Positions 16,626 to 29,496 of a DNA stretch of 64,000 nucleotides are shown here, one piece after another (the stretch's first letter is position 1; each line of letters begins with the position of its first letter). The position numbers were made by a program, and so were the translations under genes. The DNA is from Zeus faber (taxonomy: Eukaryota > Chordata > Actinopteri > Zeiformes > Zeidae). Location of the stretch: the NCBI GenBank assembly GCA_960531495.1, contig OY482851.1, positions 8,254,214-8,318,213 of the forward strand, given 5' to 3'. A model generated the notes under the pieces. The model was not told the DNA's origin, made no database searches, and was given only the letters and a program-made list of their open reading frames with translations.

Positions 16626-16726
16626 TCGATGATGTGCTTGCTTGCTCGCCCAGATGCTTTGTCTCCATTCGGATCGATGGCCACCTTCTCCTCCACTTCT
16701 GCCTTCGGGGCGACTTCCTCCTCCTC
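16626..16726 (-). CDS. smarca2: smarca2 exon 14: acidic linker, residues 683-716
   Basis: The exon encodes EEEEVAPKAEVEEKVAIDPN then GDKASGRASKHIIE, aligning with the family ...DPNSEEVSEKDAKQIIE. The frame requires the acceptor GAGGAAG|GAGGAG at 16726; another AG lies 4 nt upstream and would shift the frame. The donor is ATCGA|GTACGT (phase 2). A long CT-rich microsatellite lies about 40-90 nt upstream of the acceptor on the gene strand. The linker varies in length across the family, so the exact 5' boundary is the least certain of the internal exons. Confidence 0.85.
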
Positions 16727-16769
16727 CTTCCTCAACAACACGCGGTGACGCATAGAGGGATGAATCAGA

Positions 16770-16818
<49 letters not shown>

Positions 16819-17926
16819 GTGGAGAAAGAGACACTGATGAAGATCAGAGTAACAACAATCATAATAATAAATATAAATATAGCTGCAGGCAGCAATACGC
16901 GGGGTCCAGGGTAGTTGGCCCTTCGTTAAAGTTCAATGGATGAGTGTGCTTTGTGACTGCAGAAGTTCATTCTCTCCGGCCTGGTTACAGTGTAATGCTA
17001 TGACTGGGAAGTGTTTGCGCCTGATGTGGGTGTATTTCCTAGGTAGGGCTGCATGTTTAAAGCTGAAATTATAATTTATATCATTAATAAATTATTATTT
17101 TAGTCAATATTATGAGCCAATTATATATCACGATTATTAATACATTTTGGGGGACAGAATTATTTTATGGCACTTTGTAAAGCAACAGAAAACTGCCTTC
17201 ACAATAATAATGTATTTTATAAACCTATAAATAAATAAATAAACTCAGGTAAGTGGTTGAACTGACTGGAATTGTAGAGGACATATAATGAAATAAATTG
17301 TGTTTAGTGGGCTACACATATTTGTTGCAATTCTAACAAAACTTTGAGGCATCTGGAAGGGAACCCAAAAACTAAAATAATACAATATTTCAAAACACAT
17401 ACACAATTAATACACGTTCCTTGTATTATGTAATTGCTTATGGTTATCGTTACCAGTAATTAGAATTCAGGAAGTTTGTATACATTGATATCTCCGCAAT
17501 ATCTATAAATTCTGACAGTGATGTTATTGTGTTTTTATTTTTTAGAACTTACTCTGATGCGTGTCAGGTTGTCTTTAGAAGCATAAATATTGATTAGGTT
17601 TGATACGCTGCGCTTTATTTAACCCAACTGTCTTCTGGTAATACAAATACTATTGTTCTTCAATACACATTTTATTCATCTTGTCTGTGAGTGCGGAGGA
17701 TCCATGACATCCATAGACTACTGACATCAGTTTGTCATAAACAAAAGCAAAAGGCCCCTTCCGAGCTGGACCCCTAACAATGTGGAACGGAGGCATGCAA
17801 GTGCAACTACAGCCCCCTGGTGGATCCCGGCTCATGACATTTTCATCAGTTTGCGGGAAGGAAGTCGGGGGCAGGCAGCCAGCAAATCCCCCACCCGGGG
17901 AGAATTGAAACGAAAAGACCACAGAC
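16727..17926. other. smarca2 intron 13
   Basis: No exon seen. Apart from the GA microsatellite it is mostly AT-rich DNA; nothing further recognised. Confidence 0.5.
16767..16818. repeat. GA microsatellite (CT on gene strand)
   Basis: Interrupted AG repeat on the plus strand. On the minus strand it is a pyrimidine tract about 40-90 nt upstream of the exon 14 acceptor. Confidence 0.95.
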
Positions 17927-17984
17927 CTCTTCATCAAACTCTGAGCCGCTGTCCTCGCTGTCAGAGCGCGGAGCCACTTCGTAT
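17927..17984 (-). CDS. smarca2: smarca2 exon 13: residues 663-682
   Basis: The acceptor is AAACCCCAG|ATACGAA and the donor GAAGAG|GTCTGT (phase 0). The split glycine codon is completed from exon 12. It encodes [20 protein letters not shown], the end of the BRK domain followed by the acidic serine-rich linker, where human BRM reads [20 protein letters not shown]. The Ser-Asp/Glu pattern suggests casein kinase 2 sites, by analogy only. Confidence 0.95.
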
Positions 17985-18364
17985 CTGGGGTTTGAAAGAA
18001 AAAAAAAGGATAAAGGAGACAGTCATATTATATTGTCTGCTTTACCGTAATTCCACATTCATTCAAAGGATAATTGTCGGCCATTTCCATTGGTCTTTCA
18101 GCCTGATCTGTGCTGCAAAGTATGAATGTGTGATGGACTGGAATACAGTGCAGAGCGGCGGTTCCTAATCGTCTTTCCTCGACAACGCCCTAAATCAAAC
18201 CTGATTGAATCTGAACCCCCTAATTTAAAAGGTGTGACACAGGTTGTTGTTTTTTTCCTGGAGTTTTTTTTCTATTCATTAGCGGTCTGCTGTCATTTTT
18301 GCCTGAATTCTAATTTCATGGTCGAGAGAGCTTGGTTTTTAGGGAATACAACATAGTTTAGTAT

Positions 18365-18553
18365 AGATAGGGATTCTCAACCTTTTCCAAATCAAGGATC
18401 CATAATTTGATACGCATATGGTTGCAATTTATGATAAGAATTAGGTCTTGTAAATGAAACAATGTTGAAGTTGAACTATCTACTAATCATTTCACTGGGG
18501 ACCCCCTGGAACCTCTTGAAGGGAACCTACACCTGTGGTTGGGAACCACAGGT
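18365..18553. mobile_element. Small hAT-like MITE beside exon 12 donor
   Basis: The left end GGGATTCTCAACCTTTTCC and the reversed right end GTGGTTCCCAACC resemble the hAT family ends (CAGTGGTTCTCAACC type). GGGGACCCCCTGGAACC near the right end is also typical. No clear target duplication was seen. It lies in intron 12, starting about 20 nt from the exon 12 donor. Confidence 0.5.
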
Positions 18554-18559
18554 GTAGGT
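18525..18559. other. 16-bp perfect hairpin in intron 12
   Basis: Arms 18525-18540 (ACCTACACCTGTGGTT) and 18544-18559 (AACCACAGGTGTAGGT) are exact reverse complements around a 3-nt loop. The hairpin begins 16 nt from the end of exon 12 and could form in the pre-mRNA next to the 5' splice site. Confidence 0.9.
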
Positions 18560-18574
18560 GACGGAGGGACTAAC

Positions 18575-18705
18575 CCAGGGTTCATCTCGAGCCAGGCCTC
18601 CAGCTGGCTGGATTTGGGAGCATCCGTCCCCTGCAGGACCTTGCCCGTCTCCGTCTCGATCACCTTGACCGGCAGTTCGCTCATCTGGCTGCTGTCGTCC
18701 ATGGG
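18575..18705 (-). CDS. smarca2: smarca2 exon 12: BRK domain, residues 620-663
   Basis: The acceptor is GTCTCGTAG|CCCATG and the donor CCCTGG|GTTAGT (phase 2). It encodes [40 protein letters not shown] and MNPG. This is the BRK domain, a small fold found in BRM/BRG1 and CHD proteins. The intron starts with a hairpin-forming sequence beginning 16 nt past the exon. Confidence 0.96.
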
Positions 18706-18839
18706 CTACGAGACAACGACATCACCAGGAGGAAAACATGCTAATCACAGAGCTTCACATGGGACAAGATCTAAAAACTTGGGATGGCCAAGACGGTTCT
18801 GAGCCTCTGCTGGCGTCTGGTGTTTTCCTCTTTGTGGGC

Positions 18840-19160
18840 AGAGCTCATAAAAAACATTTGTTGACGCCACAACAAGCCCTTCACCGCTCCTTTCAGCCTC
18901 TCCCACCAGGCAGGCGTTGCAGAGCACCGCTGGCCAAAAAGAGAACTTAGAAAAACTCTTTCATTGCCACTTCATTATCCATTTTAAACAAGGCCAAATA
19001 AGCTGTTACCACTTTTTAATGCGGCTTTGCACAACTGCTCTTATTTATTTATGGAGTTGTTTGTGTTTTAATGCAATTTAATGTGAGTCTGTCATGGGTG
19101 TATGTTTTTACAATTTTCTGTCATCATGTGATAGACAGTAAAGTTTTTTCAATCTTGAAC
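18840..19160 (+). mobile_element. LINE 3'-end fragment (L2/Rex-like)
   Basis: The plus strand translates to a C-terminal LINE fragment (PPGRRCRAPLAKKRTYRNSF, allowing a break), followed by an AT-rich 3' region ending in AGTAAAGTTTTTTCAATCTTGAA. A second tail of the same style ends at 19485 with AATCTTGAATCTTGAATCTT. The fragments sit in intron 11. Confidence 0.55.
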
Positions 19161-19566
19161 AAGGTGTAGATAACACGTAAGTTGTGAATATCTGTTATTG
19201 CACTCTGATGACCAAGAATCTCAAAATTCAACTTTGGGAACAGATCAAAACTTAAGTGCAGGTTGTGTTATTTTGAGGGTGAGCCACATGAGAGCAGTCA
19301 GCATGACATGTTCAACATGGTCTTCATATAATATAAAAGTAGAAGATGGAATCCATATTGATGTCTTATAAGTGTTGTTTGTCTTATTTTCAACATGTTG
19401 CTTTAGTAACGGATAAACATTAAGACAGTAATCAAATCTGTATATGTATGTGACGAATAAAAATCTTGAATCTTGAATCTTGAAATTTACAATGACCAGC
19501 TAGTCCAACCAGGCTCAAAATAGAATAACCATAAAATAATCGTTAGTGCATGATATTAAAAGGTCA

Positions 19567-19568
<2 letters not shown>

Positions 19569-19646
<78 letters not shown>
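19569..19646. repeat. TG/CA microsatellite touching exon 11 donor
   Basis: About 39 TG units. On the gene strand the intron reads GTAA followed directly by the CA repeat. Confidence 0.97.
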
Positions 19647-19650
<4 letters not shown>

Positions 19651-19701
19651 CTCTCCATCAGGTCCTATAGCGCTGGTGCCTTCACTGTCCCCGTCCAGCT
19701 T
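19651..19701 (-). CDS. smarca2: smarca2 exon 11: 51-nt exon, residues 603-619
   Basis: The exon encodes KLDGDSEGTSAIGPDGE, where the final GPDGE matches the BRM/BRG1 start of the BRK region. The acceptor is TATCTAG|AAGCTG; an alternative AG three bases later would drop only the lysine. The donor GAGAG|GTAAC is followed immediately by a CA repeat of about 39 units. The exon is a multiple of three, so skipping would keep the frame. Confidence 0.88.
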
Positions 19702-20431
19702 CTAGATATGATTTGACATAGCGTGAGGGAAAACGTCAGATGTTCATGAAACACACGTGGCTACAAAGGAAACACCACCCTCATCAACAACAACAACAAC
19801 AGCAACAACAACAACGAAGACAAGCACTCTAGTCTGCATCTAGACGCTTGCGATTTGACACTTTGAGGAAGTTTAGGGTTTGGGATTTGTTCTTGATTCA
19901 TGGTGTGGATTCTTTTAAAGATATTCAAAGACTATGTTTGGATATTTTGACATATAAAAGCACTGCCGCCACATTTTAGTACAATTTTTGTATGCTCGGG
20001 TTTCGACTTTCACTCCACGACAAAGCAAATATCTATAATAACTCCACTACATTTAACACAGTTGTGCTAGTTTTTTATATATTTATTTATTTTTAAATCA
20101 GGATTATTGTTTTTCTAACTTGTAATCAGGATGAACATTCATATGAAAGAGGGCTACAGTAGCTATTTTATATCATACGATAGATAACATATAACATATA
20201 CAGTGGTACTTTGACTTACGAGTTTAATTCGTTCCATGACAGAGCTCGTAATTCAATCTGCTTTATAGCAAATCAATTTTCCCAATTGAAATTAATTGAA
20301 ATGCCATTAATCCGTTCCAGCCCCCAAAAAAAACACCCCAACTTTTTTTTGTTACGTGTTTTTAAATAAGAAAAATGTATTTATAAATAACAAATATTGT
20401 ATAAAAACATAATAAAAGACAATAAAAGAGA

Positions 20432-22055
20432 ATGTGTAGATCGTTTTTTGCTGACGCCACCAAGGTCTCTCCAACCAACATTCACACAGTAGCCAAATCT
20501 GTCATGGATTACCTCAACGAGTGTGCAGAGGGAGTGACGACACATAAATCAGTGAAATTATTCCCTAACCAGAAACCCTGGATGAACAAAGAAGTTCGCC
20601 TTCTCCTCAAGGCCAGGGACGCAGCCTTCAGGTCGGGAGACCAGGAGGCCTACAGCTCTGCCAGATCCAATCTGAGGAAAGGATCCCCATGAAATCCCCA
20701 TGCAACTCTCCCCAACCCTCCTCCACTTCCCTCCCAGACGAGCTGAACCACTTCTACGCTCAATTTGATCGTGAAAACAAGGAGGCAGCCTTCAAGTCAG
20801 CTGTTTCACCAGACGAGGACACACTCCAATTCTCCACCTCAGAGGTCTGCGACATCCTGAGCAGGGTGAATGCTCGGAAAGCTGCTGGCCCTGATGGAGG
20901 CCCCGGACATGTGCTGCGAGCCTGCGCAGAGCAGTTGGCTGGTGTCTTCACTGACATGTTCAATATGTCACTAGCCCAATCAACAGTCCCCCACAGTTTC
21001 AAATCTGCCACCATTGTTCTGGTGCCTAAACACTCTACAGCCAAGGAACTGAACGATTTCCACCCTGTTGCACTGACACCCATCATTGCAAAATGTTTTG
21101 AGAGGCTGGTCCTCTCACATCTGAAAGCCTGCCTGCCCCCTTCACTGGACCCGTACCAATTTGCCTACCGACACAATCGATCAACAGAGGATGCTATCTC
21201 CACAGTGCTCCATCTAGCACTCACCCACCTGGATAGCCCCAAAACACATGTTAGAATGCTGTTTATTGACTTTAGTTCTGCATTCAACACTGTGATCCCC
21301 TCCAAGCTGATCTCCAAGCTCAGCCAGCTTGGCACCAGCAACTCACTCTGCAACTGGATTATGGACTTCCTTACTAACAGACCCCAGGCTGTTAAATTGG
21401 GGAGTCTCTCCTCCTCCACTATCACCCTGAACACTGGCGTGCCGCAGGGTTGTGTGTTGAGCCCTCTGCTCTACTCTCTCTTCACTCACGACTAATCAAG
21501 TCCGCAGATGACGCCACTGTGGTGGGCCTGATCAGAGATAAGGATGGAACAGCATATAGGGATGAGGTTAAACATCTTACTATGTGGTGTAAAAACAATA
21601 ACCTGGAATTCAACACCAAGAAGACCAAGGAGATCATTGTGGACTTCAGGAGAAGCAGGAGCAGGGCACAGACCCTTAAGAAAGCACAGCTTTGTCCTAG
21701 GATTTTATCGGACTTCTACTGCTGTACCACTGAGAGCATACTTACAAACTGCATCTCTGTCTGGAACGGTAACTGTAGCGTTGCCGACCGCAAGGCACTA
21801 CAAAGACTAGTGAACTCTGCCCAGAGGACTATTGGTTGTATACTCCCCCCCCCCATCCACAACACATACCATGACCGCTGCTTAAACAAAGCCAAATCCA
21901 TTGTCAAGGATGACACCCAGCCTAACCATGGACTTTTCACTCTTCTCCCATCTGGCAAGCGATACAGGAGCCTGCGCTCCCGCACCAGCAGGCTCAAGTG
22001 CAGCTTCTTTCCAGAGGCTGTAACCCTGTTGAATACACCCCCACCCACCCTCTAG
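20432..22055 (+). pseudogene. LINE reverse transcriptase, frameshifted
   Basis: Three pieces: 20432-20692 (ends SARSNLRKG), 20689-21495 (RT motifs including [37 protein letters not shown]) and about 21495-22055 (motif C as SADDATVV, EIIVDFRRSR, then a C-terminal part LLPSGKRYRSLRSRTSRLK). Spacing between the pieces is shorter than in complete relatives as I recall them, so roughly 50-residue segments appear to be lost after LRKG and after RAQTLKKAQ, and a short piece before motif C. FADD reads SADD. Non-functional. Confidence 0.85.
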
Positions 22056-22616
22056 CACTGGACTTTTAAATGGCTACCTGCTTACCTGTTGTTACCTGCT
22101 TACCTGTTGTTACCTGCTTACCTGTTGTTACCTGCTTACCTGTTGCATCTCACTTTCTGCAAGGTTCACCTGTTTAAATTTACTGCCTTGCCCTGTATAA
22201 CTGTTTACACTCACTACTGCACTGTTTCATCAATTGCCCTTGCACTGCTATCACCTAAAAAACTGCACAATACTTTTTTTTAACCTAACTTTTTTTTTTT
22301 TTTTTATAATCCATAACCTGACCAAAACCTGCACAATATACATAGAGACATGTATATATATAGTATTTACATAAAATGTCTATTTATACTCTCTGTACAT
22401 AATCCCCCTATACTCCTGACAAACCTGTATTTATAACCTTACACTGTTGTACATAATACATATCTTTTGCCTACATAACTGCACAGAAACACTGTACTCA
22501 AATAGCACTTTGGTATTTAAATGCTTCTTTTGCACTTCTCGTTAGACGTCAACTGCATTTCATTGGTTCTGTACCTGTATTCTGCTAGTGACAATAAAGT
22601 TGAATCTAATCTAATT
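20432..22616 (+). mobile_element. L2-like (CR1-group) LINE, deleted copy
   Basis: A plus-strand non-LTR retrotransposon with reverse-transcriptase similarity in three successive frames, an 18-bp tandem in its 3' region (about 22073-22145), AATAAAGTTGAA and a short AATCT-type tail ending near 22616. It starts inside the Tigger element. The 5' end is truncated, so the endonuclease is missing. Clade is judged from motif style (fish L2/Maui-like). Confidence 0.85.
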
Positions 22617-22621
22617 TTTGC

Positions 22622-22939
22622 CTTCTCGCAGATGATACCCTCCGTCACGCTATCCCCTGCGAGCTGCTTCTCCGTCAACCACACCAACAACAGATTCTCC
22701 ATCTTTTCATGGACAGCGGTCCGCAGCTCAGACATTATTTTAACACGCTTGGCTGGCGTAATACCCTTTATCGCCTCCTTCTGCTTCAGTATGGTACATA
22801 ACATAGAAGTACTACGCTCGTACTGCCTCGCCAATCCCACCACACGCACACCTCGCTCATGTTTTTCTATGATTGTGCGCTTTAAGTCAATGGACATCAT
22901 CCGCTTCTTCTTCTCAGCACTTACTTTTTTCGGACCCAT
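22622..22939 (-). pseudogene. Tigger transposase N-terminal remnant
   Basis: Begins MGPKKVSAEKKKRMMSIDLK and continues with a CENP-B-like helix-turn-helix (VVGLARQYERSTSMLCTILK). It would bind the transposon ends and catalyse cut-and-paste transposition if whole. The frame is intact for about 106 codons, then ends at the LINE junction (about 22617-22622), losing the DDE catalytic domain. Similar host genes (TIGD family) exist, but the terminal repeats with TA flanks show this copy is the transposon. Confidence 0.85.
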
Positions 22940-23898
22940 GGTTGGGAAAAAAAAATTGGCAAAATAACTACACAAAAAGCACAAATCGCGAGCACAAAAC
23001 ACAAAAGAGATGCTTCTACGCTCAGGGTACCACGTGAGGTGAAGGAGTGAGACGCGGGATGCCGGCCGCATTCGCTCGCCACGCCAACTAGCAGCGGCAC
23101 CTCAAGCTCGCTTCTCCTAACTCACATTTTTGCTCGCAAGTCAATACAAAAAAATCGACGGAAAGACGGCTCGTAACTCAGAAAACTCGTATGTTAGTGC
23201 ACTCGTAAATCAAGGTACCACTGTACACATATAACAGGACACTGGATACAACAAGTACTTTTACCTTTAATACCTTTAAGAGCAAGTACTTCCATAGTTT
23301 TGCTTAACTACAAAGGTCAATGTGGTACTTTCACCTAGACTGGAGTAATTTTGTGTCCAGGTAGTTGTACTTTTACTTCAGTAAAAGGTCTGAGTACTTC
23401 CTCCCCCACTACTCGTGGTGGATACCGGCCCCAGCGACGCTGTGCTTTTGGGACTGCATAAAACAATGCAACTCAAGGCAAAATGCTTTGGTAACTGAAC
23501 TGAAAACCGACACGAAGCAGATGCATTAACTTCCCATTCCATGATTTGTTCTTCGGACACGGTCACAGTGAAAGAATCAGTGCTCTCACTACTACCATAG
23601 CTGTCATCACGTTTCTATTATTTGTCTCCATTCTCGGTAGCGGGCAATTCCCCTCGGTGTGGGTGTTGGTATCCGAGCATTTCCAGACTAAACGTACAAC
23701 AGCCCGGCTTGGTGTCCGCCGGCCGCCGATGCTTCTGTGATGGTGTCGAGTGTTTTAATAGATTGGTTTGTGAACCACTCATCTTTCAGAGGGTGAGGTC
23801 AATATCCAGCACAATTTCAAAGGATCCTGTTGTGCCTCAGCCCGACCAAGGCAACGTTTTAAGAGGCTTTTCATAACCCTCTGCAACCGCATGATTAT

Positions 23899-23934
<36 letters not shown>

Positions 23935-24829
23935 CAGGGAAAAGGTTTCACTTTCTTTTTTATTTTTTTAAACTGCATCGGTCTTGGCTCTCCCACGATC
24001 ATGGAGGAGCCAAGGCCGCCTCGTCGAAAACATTCCATCGAATTACCAGAAGTTAAGGGCGACAATCAGACTGTCACCGCGGCACAGGCCCGGGTCCAGT
24101 TCATCGTGGTTCCCACAGATTAAGAAACAGAAATTAAAATAGGAAGTGACCTCAGATTGAAACTGTGACAAAAAGACCAGAGGGCCGGTGAAGGGCCGTG
24201 CCGTTAAATGGTAAGAAACAGATCCCAGACACCTTGAGATGTTCACAAAATGGACCACATCTAGACTGCTTTTGTATTTGACATGGAAATTAGATATTAG
24301 ACAGGCTGGAGCAGTTCAGTCACAGAGCCCTGGAGCCCTGAAGCCCCGCCCCGCTGCTGCACAGAGCTGAGCGGCCACGTGTTGTTTTAATATTACACAT
24401 GTCCCGTGTCCAAATTGCACCAAATTGACAATGCACGACCTTGGGTCATTAGCAATACACCTGTTAAAAGTAAGGTAAATAAGATATCGGATCGGACAGA
24501 GGCAGATAGACAGACAGATAGACAGACAGCGATTCCTTCCTTTATAGTTAGAAGAAGTTAGAAGATTAGAAAAGTTAAACCATAAGGGTTGAATACGCCA
24601 ATGGATTTGTACATGACATCATAGGGGGAGGAAACTAAAAGTGAAATTAAATAGCTAGCTAGCAACTTTATGAGCTATAGTTAAAGGCATCCGTAATTCA
24701 TAAACACTTCCATGCCGATGAGAAGCAATGTTTTTCGAAGATTCCAGTTCAATTACTTGAACTTCTGGCGTTTTGAACAATCTGTGGCTTACTCTTTAAA
24801 GCTGTGTGAAGTCCTGTTACATCACTCCC

Positions 24830-24955
24830 GCTTGGATCTATTAAAGCACCTCCCGTATTTTAGGTCTAGGGTTAGGATCCTACTCTACTCACAGTTGTTT
24901 AGACGCACCCGACACTTTCTGCACGTCGCTTTGGACAAAAGCGTTGGACAATAGA
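24830..24955 (+). mobile_element. SINE-tail-like fragment
   Basis: CTGCACGTCGCTTTGGACAA followed by AAGCGTTGG resembles the common fish repeat ending GTCGCTTTGGATAAAAGCGT. No tRNA-like head was identified. Confidence 0.4.
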
Positions 24956-25206
24956 ATAGTGCCACAACTTATCGCCAAAGGCCTCCGATGACAGGGATTC
25001 TGCAGGTATCTGACAGTCAAATGTCATCTTTTAAGGCAGATTTTTGGAGAAAGCATCCCTCTCTTATCCAATAAAATATCGCAGGTGAGACAATGCAATG
25101 ACTTCTAATGCCAAACGTAAGACTTTTTAGGAATAAACAGGCCTCCTGAGCAGACAGCAGAACAGCGGGTACACAGGTGGACGTTGGCAGGCATTCCTCT
25201 ACCCAC

Positions 25207-25377
25207 CTTCTTCCTCTTCTTCTTCCTCTTCTTCTCCTTGGCGGCCTGCGCGGCCTTGTGCTCGTACACCAGGTTGGTGAGGTTGGCCACATACTCGTCC
25301 GTCTGCTGCAGCAGGTACGCCAGGCGCTTGTCCTTCTTCTGATCGATGAGCTTTCGGTATCCCTCCTCGTCCTCCGC
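25207..25377 (-). CDS. smarca2: smarca2 exon 10: post-HSA and lysine-rich, residues 546-602
   Basis: The acceptor is CACCTCGCAG|GCGGAG and the donor AAGAAG|GTGGGT, phase 0. It encodes [40 protein letters not shown] and a run of Lys/Arg ([11 protein letters not shown]). The first part is the post-HSA segment that contacts and regulates the ATPase core; the basic run is a likely nuclear localisation or DNA-contact patch. Confidence 0.97.
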
Positions 25378-26116
25378 CTGCGAGGTGGAGGGCGGGCAGA
25401 GGTCAGCGCTCTAAAACACGACTAAAGGAACGGCAACGACTCAACTATCAGCCAATTATAAAGCTGTTGGGGAAACAAAGCATAACGAAATATGCCGTTT
25501 CTTTGAAGGGGGGAGCTTTTCGAAGCAAATGGAATTTGAAATTTCCAATTTAGTTTGCCTGGTGGCGGTAATGAATAAAGTTTGACTTTTTTTTCAAATA
25601 AAAATAAAACCCTGCCGAGAAATAAAAGAGTTTCAGAGAAGGGAAATTAGGCTGGATAGTTATTTGCTCTGCACGTCGTATTCATGGCTGCCAATCAACA
25701 CGAGAGGCGTGGGCACGATTGATTAGAACGAGTAATGAAAGGAACTCTGCTGTGAATCTCACCCCTCTGCGAGAGGGATTTTATAAATAGATGATGTTTT
25801 GGCACAAAGTCTGTTTCAGTCTGTTTCATTGTTTCGCTCTTTCTTTGTTAACTGTTCATTTGGACAAAAATAAATAAATAAATAAAATTAATAATAAAAA
25901 ATCACTTACAATATCACGTCAATCTGCAAAATGATATAGCATTATAGAATCGCAGCACACCCCAGTTGTAGTAGTGTTGTTTTCACAACTATCACACATC
26001 TCCCTATATTTGGATATAAATATTTTAAACATTCCCTGTAATTCCCCACTATATCTAATACTTAGTAAATCCTATCACGCGCTACAACAGATGGAAGATG
26101 AAACGGAGGGTGGTAC

Positions 26117-26290
26117 CATCAGTCTCCTCATCCTCTCCTTCTCGATTCTCTCCGTCTCTTTCTTCTGCTCCCTCTCCGTGTTGGTGTGCCAGGTGACGAT
26201 GGCCTTGGTGACCTTCTGCATTTTAGCAGAAACAGAGCGGTGGTACTCCTTGAAGTCCTTGGCGTGCTGCAGGATGCTGTTCAAGTACTC
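26117..26290 (-). CDS. smarca2: smarca2 exon 9: HSA region, residues 488-545
   Basis: The acceptor is CGTCCTCCAG|GAGTAC and the donor CTGATG|GTACCA, phase 0 at both ends. It encodes [20 protein letters not shown], then [20 protein letters not shown] and [18 protein letters not shown]. This is the second half of the HSA helix and is almost invariant in the family. [13 protein letters not shown] differs slightly from human KIQKLSKAVATWH. Confidence 0.97.
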
Positions 26291-29135
<2,845 letters not shown>

Positions 29136-29496
29136 ATGTGCAAAACAAAAAGCTGTGCTGACCACCTTCTTTTAGAGAAATTTGGCCTCGGAGGTACAGC
29201 CTCCCCTGGGAATTTGCCTTTGTTCCCCGTGCAATAAATATGCTTAAATTGCACACTGCACAATAGCACTTTCCGGACGCAGCATTTCTCATGGTTGCAT
29301 GCTGTGCATGACTAGATGCTTGTTTTATTGGGTCCTTCATGTCTTTCACGTACATCCTTATTGTTTGCGTTATTGCGCATCTTTTCTGCAAACTAGATTT
29401 CTCCTTGAGGAGCAACAAAGACCTGAACTGACATCTTCGCAACGCACCACGTGGCCCGACTTGAAGGCGAGAGGAAAAACAAGGATTCCCTTAAAG

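Larger units (their letters stand above)
20201..23223 (-). mobile_element. Tigger/pogo DNA transposon interrupted by a LINE
   Basis: The outer ends are CAGTGGTACTTTGACTTACG on the left and, reversed, CAGTGGTACCTTGATTTACG on the right (two mismatches), with TA flanking both sides, as expected for Tc1/mariner-pogo insertions. The right part encodes the start of a Tigger-type transposase on the minus strand. The middle has been replaced by an L2-like LINE. Only the ends and about 106 codons remain of an element that normally encodes about 500 residues, so it is dead. Confidence 0.88.
19702..25206. other. smarca2 intron 10
   Basis: The largest coding-region intron. It contains AAC repeats (19788-19815), the Tigger element with nested LINE (20201-23223), ATT repeats (23898-23934), a GACA/GATA stretch (24497-24530), a SINE-tail-like piece (24830-24955) and otherwise unclassified DNA. 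No extra smarca2 exon was recognised. Confidence 0.5.

Noticed and set aside
16727-16730. Exon 14 starting at the upstream AG (16730)
   Set aside because: It would shift the frame from exon 13 and give a Gly-rich nonsense frame; the acceptor 4 nt downstream keeps the conserved reading.
20689-21495. Working LINE reverse transcriptase
   Set aside because: Frame breaks, missing segments, SADD in place of FADD and no endonuclease.
22517-23071. Domesticated TIGD-type host gene
   Set aside because: Flanked by transposon ends with TA sites, truncated after about 106 codons by a LINE.
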